Assembly (NCBI GenBank): GCA_001899065.1
Contig: MKUZ01000007.1
Span: 106,230 to 170,229, forward strand
Length of the DNA: 64,000 nucleotides
DNA from: Devosia sp. 66-22
GTDB lineage: Bacteria; Pseudomonadota; Alphaproteobacteria; Rhizobiales; Devosiaceae
Reading direction: 5' to 3'
This document shows, piece after piece, positions 36,149 through 47,196 of this stretch. The notes below the pieces were generated by a model. The model searched no databases. It saw only the letters and a program-made list of their open reading frames with translations, and was not told the origin of the DNA. Within the stretch, counting starts at the first letter, position 1. The number at the start of each line of letters is the position of its first letter. The position numbers and the translations under genes were made by a program.

Positions 36149-36712
36149 ATGACCAGCGTGCGCGACTTTCTAAAAGCTAGGCGGCAGGAACTTCAGGCGG
36201 AGCTAGGCCCGCTCGAAGCTAAGTTGTCCGGCTTGCGTCGAGAACTGGATGAGATTGAGCGCGCGGAGAAGGCGCTTGGGCCCGTCGGCGTTGACGAGGC
36301 GTTTGAGATGATCTTCCAGCGCCCCATGCACACTCCCGCCAAGGGCGTGCTCAAGGAGGGAACGATCAAAGACTTCGTTGTTCGCGTTCTGTCTGAAAAG
36401 CCGGATGGGTTGGTTGCAGTCGATATCCTCGCTCGGATCAACAAGCGGTTCGGAACGAAATATCCTCGTACCAGCCTGAGCCCTCAGCTCAGTCGCCTGA
36501 AGAACGAGGGCGTTCTTGAGCGTCACGGCGTGGTGTGGAGGTTGGCGAAAGAAAAAGGCTCAGCGGTCGGACCCACTGAGCCTGTCTCTAGTGATGGGGC
36601 CGGTGTCGGTACACAGGGCGGGTCTTCCCAGCTCACCCCTGCGGGTTCGACTCCCGTCGGCTCCACCGCCGTCCGCGTCGAGTTGACCGACGAGGACAGA
36701 AAGCTACTTTAG
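36149..36712 (+). CDS. Hypothetical protein: coiled coil plus winged-helix-like domain
   Basis: 187 residues from ATG 36149 (MTSVRDFLKARRQELQAELG). Residues ~5-45 form a heptad-rich coiled coil (GPLEAKLSGLRRELDEIERAE). Residues ~75-135 resemble a winged helix: IKDFVVRVLSEKPDGLVAVDILARI, then SLSPQLSRLKNEGVLERHGVVWRL. The C-terminal ~50 residues are low complexity (Gly/Ser/Thr/Pro), partly encoded by a tRNA-3'-end-like sequence, so the tail may be a product of integration. Base composition looks less G+C-rich than the flanks, consistent with transfer. Function unknown; DNA binding is inferred. Confidence 0.7.
   Translation: MTSVRDFLKARRQELQAELGPLEAKLSGLRRELDEIERAEKALGPVGVDEAFEMIFQRPMHTPAKGVLKEGTIKDFVVRVLSEKPDGLVAVDILARINKRFGTKYPRTSLSPQLSRLKNEGVLERHGVVWRLAKEKGSAVGPTEPVSSDGAGVGTQGGSSQLTPAGSTPVGSTAVRVELTDEDRKLL
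36641..36667 (+). other. tRNA/tmRNA 3'-end-like segment (possible attachment-site remnant)
   Basis: GCGGG-TTCGACT-CCCGT forms a T-arm with the invariant TTCRA loop, directly followed by CGGCTCC-A-CC, an acceptor 3' strand, discriminator and partial CCA. The strand GGGGCCG at 36596-36602 could pair with it, but no D-arm or anticodon arm folds between. It is therefore not a functional tRNA. Alphaproteobacterial tmRNA acceptor ends resemble this, and integrative elements duplicate such ends. It lies inside the reading frame of the hypothetical gene. Confidence 0.55.
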
Positions 36713-36752
36713 GCCGATCCGCGAAATAGTCAAGGAATCCGGGCATTACCAG

Positions 36753-37076
36753 ATGGTCAAGAAGCCTGACAAACCGGAAAAGCCAAAGGAACTGAGTCAG
36801 TTAGACAAGTTCAAGGAAACCGCCAAACAGGCGGAAACCGACGACAGCGAAGCGGGATTCGATCGGGCGCTCAGGCGGGTGACCAACCTCAGCCGCTCAG
36901 TGCTCAGGCACGGCGGCCGCGTGAAGATGGAGGATGCGAAGGCGAAAGCCGAGCGCGAGTACGACCGCTTCGCCGCTAGCCGCAAGCTCGCAAGGCACGA
37001 AGCTGCCGATGCGCTCATCCGGCAATTGAGGGCCGAAGAGAAGACGCTCCCCAAGCAGCCGCGAAAGCGACCTTAA
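36753..37076 (+). CDS. Hypothetical basic protein (107 aa)
   Basis: Starts MVKKPDKPEKPKELSQLDKF. Mostly charged and helical, with a central QAETDDSEAGFDRALRRVTNL and a C-terminal EKTLPKQPRKRP. No membrane segment or known domain. It lies 40 bp after the winged-helix-like gene on the same strand, likely the same unit. Its stop overlaps the convergent hemW stop by 4 bp, marking the right edge of the accessory segment. Function unknown. Confidence 0.65.
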   Translation: MVKKPDKPEKPKELSQLDKFKETAKQAETDDSEAGFDRALRRVTNLSRSVLRHGGRVKMEDAKAKAEREYDRFAASRKLARHEAADALIRQLRAEEKTLPKQPRKRP

Positions 37077-38239
37077 GCCGCCAGGTCCGCCACAACCGCG
37101 TCCAGCACCGGCCAACCCTTTTCCGTCACCCGGATGTGGCCGTTGCTCAGCGTTTCGACGAAACCGATGCGCTTGAGTTCGTCGATCTGGCGCGGGTCGA
37201 TCTTGCGGCCCGAGAGCGTGGCGAAGCGGGCGGGGTCAATGCCTTCGCGCAGACGCAGGCCCATCACCAGGAGCTCGTCGCCTTCCTCCTCCCAGGTGAG
37301 GATGTCGTCGGTGGTCATGCCATGGCCGCGCGCCGACACCTTCTTCTGCCAGTCGAACGGCAGCTTCTCGATCGCGGTGGCGTGGCGGCGGCCGTCGATC
37401 AGCAGGCGCCCATGCGCGCCCGGGCCGATGCCGGCATATTCGCCATAGCGCCAGTAGATGAGGTTGTGGATCGACTCCTGACCGGGGCGGGCGTGATTGG
37501 AAATCTCGTAGGCCGGCAGGCCCGCATCGCGCGTCAGATCCTGCGTCAGCTCGTAGAAGTCGGCGCTCAGATCCTCGTCGGGCATCTTGAGCTTGCCGGC
37601 ATTCCACAGGTCGAAATAGCGCGTCCCCATCTCGATGGTGAGCTGGTAGAGCGAGATGTGGCCTTGGGCGAGCCAGAGCGCTTCCTTGAGCTCGTCCTCC
37701 CAATCGCTCAGCGACTGCTTGGGGCGCGCATAGATAAGGTCGAAGCTCGAGCGCGGGAAGATCGACTGGGCGAGCCGCACGGCGCCGATCGCTTCCTCGA
37801 CACTGTGCCGACGGCCAAGCTCGGCGAGCGGGCCGTCGCGCAGCGACTGCACGCCCAGCGAGACGCGGTTGACGCCGGCGGCACGATAGCCCCGGAACCG
37901 GTCGGCCTCGACCGAGGTTGGATTGGCTTCGAGCGTGATCTCGGCTTTTGGAGCAATGTTCCAGTGCTGGCCGATGGTGTCGAGGATTTGCGCCACCGAG
38001 CGCGGGTCCATCAGCGAGGGCGTGCCGCCGCCGAAGAAGATCGACTGCACCGTCCGGCCGGGCGCCTGCCGCGCGAAGTAGGCAATCTCCTGCTTGTAGC
38101 TCTCGACATAGGCGGCTTCGTCGAACGCGCCGCGATGGACATGGCTGTTGAAGTCGCAATAGGGGCATTTGGCGGCACAGAACGGCCAATGGACGTAGAC
38201 GCCGAACAGGCCGTTGCCGCGCGGATCAGGAGAGCTCAA
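37073..38239 (-). CDS. hemW: Radical SAM protein HemW (heme chaperone)
   Basis: 388-residue radical-SAM protein related to coproporphyrinogen III dehydrogenase; HemW proteins bind and deliver heme. VYVHWPFCAAKCPYCDFNSH has the CxxxCxxC cluster, and FFGGGTPSLM is the SAM-binding GGGTPS. HemW-type C-terminal features include IYWRYGEYAGIGPGAHG. The start is TTG with GGAGGG upstream, within the last 14 bp of rdgB. It lacks the extra N-terminal extension of HemN. Confidence 0.93.
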   Translation of the reverse strand: MSSPDPRGNGLFGVYVHWPFCAAKCPYCDFNSHVHRGAFDEAAYVESYKQEIAYFARQAPGRTVQSIFFGGGTPSLMDPRSVAQILDTIGQHWNIAPKAEITLEANPTSVEADRFRGYRAAGVNRVSLGVQSLRDGPLAELGRRHSVEEAIGAVRLAQSIFPRSSFDLIYARPKQSLSDWEDELKEALWLAQGHISLYQLTIEMGTRYFDLWNAGKLKMPDEDLSADFYELTQDLTRDAGLPAYEISNHARPGQESIHNLIYWRYGEYAGIGPGAHGRLLIDGRRHATAIEKLPFDWQKKVSARGHGMTTDDILTWEEEGDELLVMGLRLREGIDPARFATLSGRKIDPRQIDELKRIGFVETLSNGHIRVTEKGWPVLDAVVADLAA

Positions 38240-38879
38240 TGGCGCCCTCCACGAACTTAGCGAAAGCCTTGGCGCGGTGGCTCAATCCGACCTGGCCGGG
38301 AGCCCAGCTATGCTTGGCGGAGCTGGGCATCTCGCCGAAGGTGATGTCGAAGCCGTCGGGCATGAAGATGGGGTCGAAGCCGAAACCTTTGTCGCCGCGC
38401 GGCGGCCAGACCATCGTTCCAGTCGCCTGCCCGACATAGACGTCGTCGCGCCCGTCTGGGTGAGCGAGGCAGAGCGTGGCGTTGAACGAGCCTTTGCGCA
38501 GGCCGGGCGAATTGGCGCCGATCGCCTGCAGCCGGTCTTCGACGCGCTTCATCGCCATCTGGTAGTCGCGGCCATGCGGGGTCTGCGCCCAGTCGGCGGT
38601 GTAGACGCCCGGTTCGCCGTCCAGGGCATCGACGCTGAGGCCGCTGTCGTCGGCGAGCGCGATCATGCCGGCTGCCGTGGCCGCGGAATGGGCCTTGAGC
38701 CGTGCATTTTCAACGAACGTCGTTCCAGTTTCGTCGGGCTCGTCGAGACGGAGGTCCGCGGCCGAGATCAGCACCAGCCCGAGCGGCGTGAACAGCTCGC
38801 GAAATTCCGCAAGCTTGCCGGCATTGTGCGTGGCGATCAGCAGTTTCTCACCGCGCTTAAGCCGAGCAATGCTACCCAC
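38226..38879 (-). CDS. rdgB: Non-canonical purine NTP pyrophosphatase (RdgB/HAM1)
   Basis: Hydrolyses dITP/XTP to keep damaged purines out of DNA. 217 residues from GTG 38879 with AGAAGG upstream; a TTG at 38888 would add three residues. Motifs are [53 protein letters not shown] and [12 protein letters not shown]. The start overlaps the rph stop by 8 bp and its end overlaps hemW. Confidence 0.95.
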   Translation of the reverse strand: MGSIARLKRGEKLLIATHNAGKLAEFRELFTPLGLVLISAADLRLDEPDETGTTFVENARLKAHSAATAAGMIALADDSGLSVDALDGEPGVYTADWAQTPHGRDYQMAMKRVEDRLQAIGANSPGLRKGSFNATLCLAHPDGRDDVYVGQATGTMVWPPRGDKGFGFDPIFMPDGFDITFGEMPSSAKHSWAPGQVGLSHRAKAFAKFVEGAIELS

Positions 38880-39588
38880 CGATGGCAACCTTCTGCATTT
38901 CGGTGAGCTGACTGATGCCGGACTCGGCCAGCGCCATGAGTGCGGCGAGCTCGTCGCGCGAGAACGGCTCCTGCTCGGCGGTGCCCTGGATCTCGACGAA
39001 CTTGCCCGAGCCGGTCAGCACGAAATTGGCGTCGGTATGGGCCTCGACATCCTCGAGATAGTCGAGGTCGAGCACCGGCGTGCCGCGATAGATGCCGCAC
39101 GAGATCGCCGCCACCGAATCGCGCAGCGGCTCGCCCTTGGTCAGGCCGCGCGCCTTGAGCCACTGGATGGCGTCGTGGAGCGCCACATAGGCGCCGGTGA
39201 TCGAGGCGGTGCGGGTGCCGCCATCGGCTTCGAGCACGTCGCAATCGAGGGTGATCTGGTTTTCGCCCAAAGCCGCCATGTCGACCACGGCGCGCAGCGA
39301 GCGGCCGATCAGGCGCTGGATTTCCTGGGTGCGGCCGGACTGCTTGCCGGCGGCCGCCTCGCGGCGCGTGCGGGTGCCGGTCGAGCGCGGCAGCATGCCG
39401 TATTCGGCGGTGACCCAGCCGAGGCCCGAGCCGCGGCGCCAGCCGGGGAGGGTGGTTTCGACCGAGGCGGTGACGAACACCTTGGTGTTGCCGAAGGCGA
39501 CCAGGCATGAGCCCTCGGCCTTCTGGGCGACGTTGCGCTCGATGGTGACGGCTCGCATCTGGTTGGGCTCGCGGCCGGAAGGGCGCAT
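38872..39588 (-). CDS. rph: Ribonuclease PH
   Basis: Phosphorolytic 3'-5' exoribonuclease trimming tRNA 3' ends. 238 residues, family-typical, starting [19 protein letters not shown]. Motifs are [41 protein letters not shown] and [23 protein letters not shown] in segments. It is divergent from hrcA and first of rph-rdgB-hemW. Confidence 0.97.
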   Translation of the reverse strand: MRPSGREPNQMRAVTIERNVAQKAEGSCLVAFGNTKVFVTASVETTLPGWRRGSGLGWVTAEYGMLPRSTGTRTRREAAAGKQSGRTQEIQRLIGRSLRAVVDMAALGENQITLDCDVLEADGGTRTASITGAYVALHDAIQWLKARGLTKGEPLRDSVAAISCGIYRGTPVLDLDYLEDVEAHTDANFVLTGSGKFVEIQGTAEQEPFSRDELAALMALAESGISQLTEMQKVAIGG

Positions 39589-39725
39589 GGAATCTCTCGG
39601 TTTCGTCGCAGTTAACCGCCTCTTAACCCTAGCTTTGGCGCCCCACAACCCGGCGCCGCCTTTCATCGACCGGCGTTTTTGCCTAGATGGTTACAGTCGC
39701 AATTTGATTGAACATTCCGCCGCCG

Positions 39726-40805
39726 ATGGCCAAGGTTCCCGACGATTTCCTGCAGGTGCTCAATGCGCGCAGCCAGGACATCTTCAAAAAGATCGTCGAG
39801 CGCTATCTCGAAACGGGCGCGCCGGTCGGCTCGCGCGATTTGAGCCGGATGCTCTCGGTCGGGCTCAGCCCCGCCAGCGTGCGCAACGTCATGGCCGATC
39901 TCGAAGATCTGGGCCTGATCGCGGCGCCCCACACCTCGGCGGGGCGGCAGCCGACGCAGCAGGGGCTGCGCTTTTTCGTCGATGCCATGCTTGAAGTCGG
40001 CGCGGTGGACGAATCCGACCGCAGCGCGATTTCGCGGCAGATCGAGAGCCAGGTGCATGGCGCGCGGGTTGAGGACTACCTTACCGAGGCCTCCTCGCTG
40101 CTGAGCGGCCTCAGCCACGGCGCCGGCGTGGTGATCGCGGCGAAGGCCGACATGGTGCTCCGGCACATCGAATTCGTCCGTCTCGACGCGACGCAGGGCA
40201 TGGCGATCCTGGTGGGGCAGGACGGCACTGTCGAAAACCGCATCGTGCCGCTGCCGCCGGGCCTCACCAGCAGCGCGCTGACGCAGGCCTCCAACTATCT
40301 CGCCAATCTCGCCGCCGGCAAAACCATCGCCGAAGTGCGCGCCGCGGTGCGGGCGCAGCGGGCCGAGCGCGTCGCCGAGCTCGACGAACTGACGCAAAAG
40401 CTCGTCGATGCAGGACTCGCGACGCTGAGCGAAGGCACGCCGCAGCAGACGCCGACGGTGATCGTGCGCGGCCGCTCCAATCTCCTCAACGACACGATGG
40501 AGTCCGAAGAGCTGTCGCGCATGCGGCGGCTGTTCGACGAACTCGAGCGGCAGGAGGGGCTGATCGAGCTCCTGGGCGACGCCGACAAGGCCGAAGGGGT
40601 CCGTATCTTCATCGGCAGCGAGAACAAGCTGTTTTCGCTCTCGGGCTCCTCGGTGATCCTCAGCCCCTACAAGGACGCGAACGAAAAGGTCATCGGCGTG
40701 CTGGGCGTCATCGGCCCGACGCGGCTCAACTATGCCCGCATCGTCCCGGTGGTCGACTACACCGCGCAGGCGATCAGCGCGATCATGGCGCGCAAGAAAG
40801 CTTGA
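39726..40805 (+). CDS. hrcA: Heat-inducible transcription repressor HrcA
   Basis: Represses chaperonin operons by binding CIRCE elements. 359 residues from ATG 39726 (MAKVPDDFLQVLNARSQDIF); an in-frame TTG at 39708 is possible. Winged-helix region: VERYLETGAPVGSRDLSRML and SPASVRNVMADLEDLGLIAAPHTSAGRQPT. C-terminal GIGSENK-like IFIGSENKLFSLSGSSVILS and GVIGPTRLNYARIVPVVDY are diagnostic. No CIRCE dyad is visible upstream; targets must be elsewhere (groESL). Confidence 0.96.
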   Translation: MAKVPDDFLQVLNARSQDIFKKIVERYLETGAPVGSRDLSRMLSVGLSPASVRNVMADLEDLGLIAAPHTSAGRQPTQQGLRFFVDAMLEVGAVDESDRSAISRQIESQVHGARVEDYLTEASSLLSGLSHGAGVVIAAKADMVLRHIEFVRLDATQGMAILVGQDGTVENRIVPLPPGLTSSALTQASNYLANLAAGKTIAEVRAAVRAQRAERVAELDELTQKLVDAGLATLSEGTPQQTPTVIVRGRSNLLNDTMESEELSRMRRLFDELERQEGLIELLGDADKAEGVRIFIGSENKLFSLSGSSVILSPYKDANEKVIGVLGVIGPTRLNYARIVPVVDYTAQAISAIMARKKA

Positions 40806-40880
40806 AAAGCCGGGCCATCTGGCCGATATGCGGGGCAACATCGCCGGAACGTCCGGTATTCCAAGCATTTCGAGAGAGTG

Positions 40881-41477
40881 ATGAGCGACGACACGATGGC
40901 GCAGGACGGGTTCGAGCCGCGTCCGGAAATGGAAAATCCGGCGCCCGAGACGCCTGATCCCACCGAGGCCCTCAAGACTGAGAACGCCGAGCTCAAGGAC
41001 CGCGTGCTGCGCCTTGCGGCCGAAATGGACAATCTGCGCAAGCGCATGGAGCGCGAGATCGCCGATACCCGGTCCTATGCGATCACCAAATTCGCCCGCG
41101 ACATGCTGACCGCCACCGATTCGCTCAGCCGCGCCATGCTGATGCTGCCGGCCGAGGCGCGCGAGACGGCCGACGGCCCGATGAAGTCGCTGATCGAGGG
41201 CATCGAGCTGACAGAGCGCGAAATGCAGCGGCTGCTCGCCGTGCATGGGGTGAAGCCGATTGAGGCCGAGGGCCAGAAGTTCGACCCCCACAAGCACCAG
41301 GCGATGTTCGAGGTTCCCGACCCGACGCGGCCCGAGGGCACGGTGGTGCAGGTGGTGCAGGCCGGCTACGCCATCGGCGACCGCGTGCTGCGCCCCGCCA
41401 TGGTGGGCGTCGCCAAGGGCGGCGGGGCCGCCGGCGCACCGCCGGCCGGCGAGGGCCATATCGACAAGAACGCCTGA
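40881..41477 (+). CDS. grpE: Nucleotide exchange factor GrpE
   Basis: Releases ADP from DnaK. 198 residues with an N-terminal coiled coil ([29 protein letters not shown]) and a C-terminal beta-wing containing [15 protein letters not shown] and [19 protein letters not shown]. It lies 75 bp after hrcA on the same strand; hrcA-grpE is a conserved pair. ATG 40881 follows CGAGAGAG. Confidence 0.96.
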   Translation: MSDDTMAQDGFEPRPEMENPAPETPDPTEALKTENAELKDRVLRLAAEMDNLRKRMEREIADTRSYAITKFARDMLTATDSLSRAMLMLPAEARETADGPMKSLIEGIELTEREMQRLLAVHGVKPIEAEGQKFDPHKHQAMFEVPDPTRPEGTVVQVVQAGYAIGDRVLRPAMVGVAKGGGAAGAPPAGEGHIDKNA

Positions 41478-41599
41478 GGCGCTTCGCGGGCGGCCCTCTC
41501 CCATGCGGGAGAAGAGCCCTTGCCCCGGACGCTGTGAAATCGAGTGGACAGCGTGGCGCCGCTCGGCTTAGCTCACGGGCATTGTCCCGAGGGCTATTG

Positions 41600-41902
41600 A
41601 TGAAGTTCCTGCTTGTCGCCGCCGCGCTGGCGTTCGTTCCCACCGCAGCGCTGGCCGAAACCTACCAGTTCACGATCAAGAACGGTTACACTGACGCCCT
41701 CACCGGCCTCTCCATCGGCGGCGGCAAGGTCGAGGGGTTCAAGCCGATCCCGGCCTCGGGCAAGCGAACCTTTCCGGTGACGCTGGCCGACGGCAAATGC
41801 GAGGCGCGCGTCTCGGTCACCTTTGCCAACGGCCAGCACTACGATGCGGGCAAGTTCGACTTCTGCGAGTACGACCTGCTCAACCTGTCGTTCCGGCAGT
41901 AG
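41600..41902 (+). CDS. Hypothetical secreted protein (100 aa)
   Basis: Signal peptide MKFLLVAAALAFVPTAALA, mature start ETYQFTIKNGYTDALTGLSI. Mature part ~81 residues with two cysteines (GKCEARVSV, FDFCEYDLL) and beta-rich character. Good ribosome site GAGGG before ATG 41600. The gene stops one base before the convergent pncA stop. No known family recognised beyond its likely periplasmic location. Confidence 0.75.
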   Translation: MKFLLVAAALAFVPTAALAETYQFTIKNGYTDALTGLSIGGGKVEGFKPIPASGKRTFPVTLADGKCEARVSVTFANGQHYDAGKFDFCEYDLLNLSFRQ

Positions 41903-42535
41903 CTAGAGGAAATCGCCGATCTGGGCGCGCTTGACGCCCATGTCGTTCATCCGCTTCCAGGCCGCGTCGAGCGAGCCGGCGGTATCGATGGCGCGCGTGG
42001 CGTCTTCGATCACCACCGTCTCGAAGCCGGCCTTGATGCCGTCCTCGGCCGTCCAGGCGACGCAGAAATCGGTGGCGAGGCCGCAGATGAACAGGCGCTT
42101 GAGGCCGCGTTCACGCAGATAGCCGGCGAGGCCGGTTTGCGTGTCGTGATCGTTTTCCTTGAAGCCCGAATAGGAATCGATCGTCTCGCGGTAGCCCTTG
42201 CGGATGATCGTCTGCACGTGCGGGATGTCGAGCGCCACCGAGAATTCGGCGCCGCGGGTGCCGATGACGCAATGGTCGGGCCAGAGCACCTGCGGACCGT
42301 AGGGCAGCTCGATGATCTGGAAGGGCGACATGCCCTCGTGGCTCGAGGCGAAGGAAATGTGCCCCGCCGGGTGCCAGTCCTGCGTCTGGATAACGTTGCG
42401 GAAGCGCCGCGACAGCGCGTTGATGGGTTCGATGATCTCGTCGCCGCCGGCGACGGCAAGGCTGCCGCCGGGGAGGAAATCGTACTGGATGTCGACGACG
42501 ATCAGTGCGTCGTCGGCACGAAGCGGGGTGGCCAT
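41903..42535 (-). CDS. pncA: Nicotinamidase (bifunctional nicotinamidase/pyrazinamidase)
   Basis: Converts nicotinamide to nicotinate for NAD salvage. 210 residues, isochorismatase-like fold with the Asp-Lys-Cys triad in [34 protein letters not shown] and [17 protein letters not shown]. Metal-binding region [13 protein letters not shown]. It follows the secreted hypothetical gene by 10 bp, likely the same transcript. Confidence 0.95.
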   Translation of the reverse strand: MATPLRADDALIVVDIQYDFLPGGSLAVAGGDEIIEPINALSRRFRNVIQTQDWHPAGHISFASSHEGMSPFQIIELPYGPQVLWPDHCVIGTRGAEFSVALDIPHVQTIIRKGYRETIDSYSGFKENDHDTQTGLAGYLRERGLKRLFICGLATDFCVAWTAEDGIKAGFETVVIEDATRAIDTAGSLDAAWKRMNDMGVKRAQIGDFL

Positions 42536-42545
42536 TGGTGGTCTG

Positions 42546-42950
42546 CTACATCGCCGAAGAGGAGGGATCGGCCGGCGCTGCGTCGGTCTGGCCGGGGAGG
42601 ATGGCGAGGCATTCCTCGAAGGTAAACTGGGCGTTTTCGCCGCCGCCCATCACCTGCTCGGTGACCACGGGCACGATGTCGGCCTTGATCTTGTCGGCCG
42701 CATCCTGGGTGAAGCCGGCATCGAGATGGGCCTGGATGGCGGTCTCGATGAGCGCCGTGCCGGCATCGATATATTCCTGCGCCTGGGCAAGCTGCTCCTC
42801 GGTGACCTCGGGCGGCGGGTTCGAAAAGGCAACCACCATGGCGGTGCCGCACCAGAGCTGCATGGTCACCTCGTCGGTGACCGTCTGGGCGAAGGCGCCC
42901 GTGGCAAGCAATGCCGGGAGGAGCGCGGCGGCAGCGATGAGCCTTTTCAT
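42546..42950 (-). CDS. Hypothetical secreted protein (134 aa)
   Basis: Signal peptide [21 protein letters not shown], mature start [19 protein letters not shown]. Mature chain is acidic and helical, with Cys in QLWCGTA and FEECLAIL that may pair. Unknown family. First gene of a pair with pncA. The ~300 bp upstream, to dnaK, hold the dnaK promoter region and a GATGACGG-type repeat but no gene. Confidence 0.75.
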   Translation of the reverse strand: MKRLIAAAALLPALLATGAFAQTVTDEVTMQLWCGTAMVVAFSNPPPEVTEEQLAQAQEYIDAGTALIETAIQAHLDAGFTQDAADKIKADIVPVVTEQVMGGGENAQFTFEECLAILPGQTDAAPADPSSSAM

Positions 42951-43094
42951 GCGAAGGGGTTCCTTGTGGGAGCGGGGGTGTTAGAGCACATCGCGCACGA
43001 TGCGCCAAGGAAGACGCGGCGCCCGCCGTCCAGGGACCCGGCCCGGCATCGGGATGACGGCTCCAAAGCCCCGGAAAATAAGACTCCTTGGGCG

Positions 43095-43124
43095 CTTGCA
43101 GGGCCAAAAACCCGCCCCTATATA
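43095..43124 (+). promoter_or_regulatory. Candidate RpoH (sigma-32) promoter of dnaK
   Basis: CTTG at 43095-43098 and CCCCTATATA at 43115-43124 are separated by 16 bp, close to the alphaproteobacterial heat-shock consensus. It lies about 125 bp upstream of the dnaK start, leaving a long leader. Confidence 0.6.
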
Positions 43125-43250
43125 CCGGCCAAGGCCGGCACAAACCGGTCAAATCCCAAATTCAGCGAGGAGCCCGGGTCCCCTCACGGGGTTACGAACT
43201 GCCGAAGTCTTGAGGAGTTCGGTCCGGGTTCGCTTAGGAAAGAGGCACGA

Positions 43251-45158
<1,908 letters not shown>

Positions 45159-45359
45159 GTGAGCACTTCACTCGCCAGTGACATCACGGAAGCGCTGCGG
45201 AGCAATACCGCGGCGCTTTCCACTTTCGAGGGCCTTCCGCCCTCGCACAAACGCGAATACCTAGACTGGATTGAACAGGCGAAGCGCGACGACACGCGCC
45301 AGCGCCGGATTGCGGGCATGATCGAACGACTGACCAGGGCCACCCATGGCCAAGCGTGA
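45159..45359 (+). CDS. OmdA/YdeI C-terminal-like small protein between dnaK and dnaJ
   Basis: 66 residues, GTG start immediately after the dna[27 protein letters not shown] and [14 protein letters not shown] match the bacteriocin-protection YdeI/OmpD-associated C-terminal module (OmdA). It usually occurs fused to a larger domain; here it stands alone and overlaps the dnaJ start by 14 bp, so it is translationally tied to both chaperone genes. The function in this context is unknown. Confidence 0.75.
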   Translation: MSTSLASDITEALRSNTAALSTFEGLPPSHKREYLDWIEQAKRDDTRQRRIAGMIERLTRATHGQA

Positions 45360-46482
45360 TTTCTACGATGTCCTGGGCGTGCCCAAGGGCTCGGACGAGG
45401 CGGCCCTCAAGGGCGCCTATCGCAAGCTCGCCATGCAGTTCCACCCGGACCGCAACCCGGGCAATGCCGACGCCGAGCACAAATTCAAAGAGATCAACGA
45501 AGCCTACGACACGCTGAAGGATCCCCAGAAGCGCGCCGCCTATGACCGGTTCGGCCACGCCGCCTTCGAGCAGGGCGGCATGGGCCGCGGCGCCAATGGC
45601 TTCGGTCCCGAATTCACCTCGTCCATGTCCGACATCTTCGAGGACATCTTCGGCGACTTCATGGGCGGCGGCCAGCAGCGCAATCGCGGCTCGCAGTCGC
45701 GCCTGCGCGGTTCGGATTTGCGCTACAATCTCGAGATCACGCTCGAGGAAGCGTTCCTCGGCCGCACCGTCGAGATCGACGTGCCCACTCTGGTCACCTG
45801 CCACACCTGCGACGGCTCGGGTGCCAAGCCGGGCACCGGCATGTCGACCTGCAAGCACTGCTCCGGCCACGGCAAGGTGCGCGCCGCGCAAGGCTTTTTT
45901 ACCATCGAGCGCACCTGCCCGGTGTGCCAGGGTCGCGGCCAGATCCTCGAAAACCCCTGCACCGATTGCGGCGGCCAGGGCCGCAAACAGGAAAACCGCA
46001 AGCTGAGCGTCGACATCCCCAAGGGGATTGAGGACGGCACCCGCATCCGCCTTGCCAATGAAGGCGAGGCCGGCCTGCGTGGCGGCCCGCCGGGCGACCT
46101 CTACATCTTCGTGTCGGTGAAGCCGCACGATCTGTTCCACCGCGACGGCGCCGACCTGTATGCGCGCGTCCCCATCGCCATGACCACCGCCGCGCTCGGC
46201 GGCGAGTTCGAAGTGCCCACGCTCGACGGCGCGCGCGCCAAGGTGAAGGTCGCCCCCGGCACCCAGCCCGGCCAGCGCGTGCGTTTGAAGCAGAAGGGCA
46301 TGCCGGTGCTGCGCAGCAAGGACCAGGGCGACCTCTACGTCCAGCTTGACGTCGAGACGCCGCAGAACCTCACTAAGCGACAGCGCGAACTGCTCGAAGA
46401 ATTCCACCGCGCCACGACGAAAGAGACGTCGCCGACGAGCGAAGGGTTCTTCTCCAAGCTCAAGAACATCTTCGAGAGCTGA
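45346..46482 (+). CDS. dnaJ: Chaperone DnaJ (Hsp40, type I)
   Basis: 378 residues. J-domain with the HPD motif in [12 protein letters not shown], a Gly/Phe region, then four zinc-binding CxxCxGxG repeats ([32 protein letters not shown]), then the C-terminal substrate-binding domain. Stimulates DnaK ATPase. The start overlaps the OmdA-like gene. Confidence 0.98.
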   Translation: MAKRDFYDVLGVPKGSDEAALKGAYRKLAMQFHPDRNPGNADAEHKFKEINEAYDTLKDPQKRAAYDRFGHAAFEQGGMGRGANGFGPEFTSSMSDIFEDIFGDFMGGGQQRNRGSQSRLRGSDLRYNLEITLEEAFLGRTVEIDVPTLVTCHTCDGSGAKPGTGMSTCKHCSGHGKVRAAQGFFTIERTCPVCQGRGQILENPCTDCGGQGRKQENRKLSVDIPKGIEDGTRIRLANEGEAGLRGGPPGDLYIFVSVKPHDLFHRDGADLYARVPIAMTTAALGGEFEVPTLDGARAKVKVAPGTQPGQRVRLKQKGMPVLRSKDQGDLYVQLDVETPQNLTKRQRELLEEFHRATTKETSPTSEGFFSKLKNIFES

Positions 46483-46620
46483 AGCCCATCGGCGACGTCG
46501 TTTCCCGCGACAGCGGGAACCTCTGTTGACGGCGCTTCGTCAGGGTCGCGATAAGGGAGGCTGGCGCGATCCTCGCGCCCAGCAAACGGAGGGTCCCGCC
46601 CTGGCGGGCGTGGCTTGCAG

Positions 46621-47196
46621 ATGACTGAAACACCGATCCAGACGAAGACCGCCATTACCATTCTCGGCTCGCTGCGGCACGACTCGATCAACGAGGTGCT
46701 GCGCCGCCACATGTCGGCAAAGCTGCGTGAGGCCGGCGTCGCGGTCACCGACCTCGACATGCACGATTACCCCATGCCGATCTTCGATCAGGACATCGAG
46801 GATGCCGGCGAGACGCCCGAGGCGGCCAAGCGCCTCGCCGAACTGTTCCGGACAACCGACATCGTGCTCATCATCTCGCCCGAATACAATGGCGGCGTGA
46901 CGCCGCTTGTCGCCAACATGATCGCCTGGGTGAGCCGGCAGAAGCCCAATCCGTTCAAGCATGCCGTGTTCGGCATCGGCGGGCTCAGCGACGGCAAATA
47001 CGCGACGATCTTCGCGCTCAGCCATCTGCGCGACAGCCTCAGCAAGCTTGGCGCGCTGGTGGTCCCCACGCTGCTCGGCCTCGGCCCCTATCCCGACGTG
47101 TTCGACGCCGCGGGCAGTCCCAACGAGGCCAACATCCAGTGGAAGGTCGGCCAGGTGGTGCGCGAGCTCACCCACTTCTCGCGCGGCGGCATCTGA
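46621..47196 (+). CDS. NADPH-dependent FMN reductase family protein
   Basis: 191-residue flavodoxin-like quinone/azo reductase type protein: AITILGSLRHDSINEVLRR (FMN phosphate loop), MPIFDQDIED, IVLIISPEYNGGVTPLVANMIAWVSR (conserved SPEYNGG). Reduces quinones, FMN or chromate with NAD(P)H; the true substrate is unknown. Overlaps the next gene by one base (TGATG). A TTG at 46615 is an alternative start. Confidence 0.9.
   Translation: MTETPIQTKTAITILGSLRHDSINEVLRRHMSAKLREAGVAVTDLDMHDYPMPIFDQDIEDAGETPEAAKRLAELFRTTDIVLIISPEYNGGVTPLVANMIAWVSRQKPNPFKHAVFGIGGLSDGKYATIFALSHLRDSLSKLGALVVPTLLGLGPYPDVFDAAGSPNEANIQWKVGQVVRELTHFSRGGI

Noticed and set aside
36596..36667. Complete 72-base tRNA gene
   Set aside because: Acceptor strands and T-arm pair, but there is no D-arm and no stable anticodon arm; only the 3' end is convincing.
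39601..39725. CIRCE operator upstream of hrcA
   Set aside because: No TTAGCACTC-N9-GAGTGCTAA-type dyad is present in this interval.
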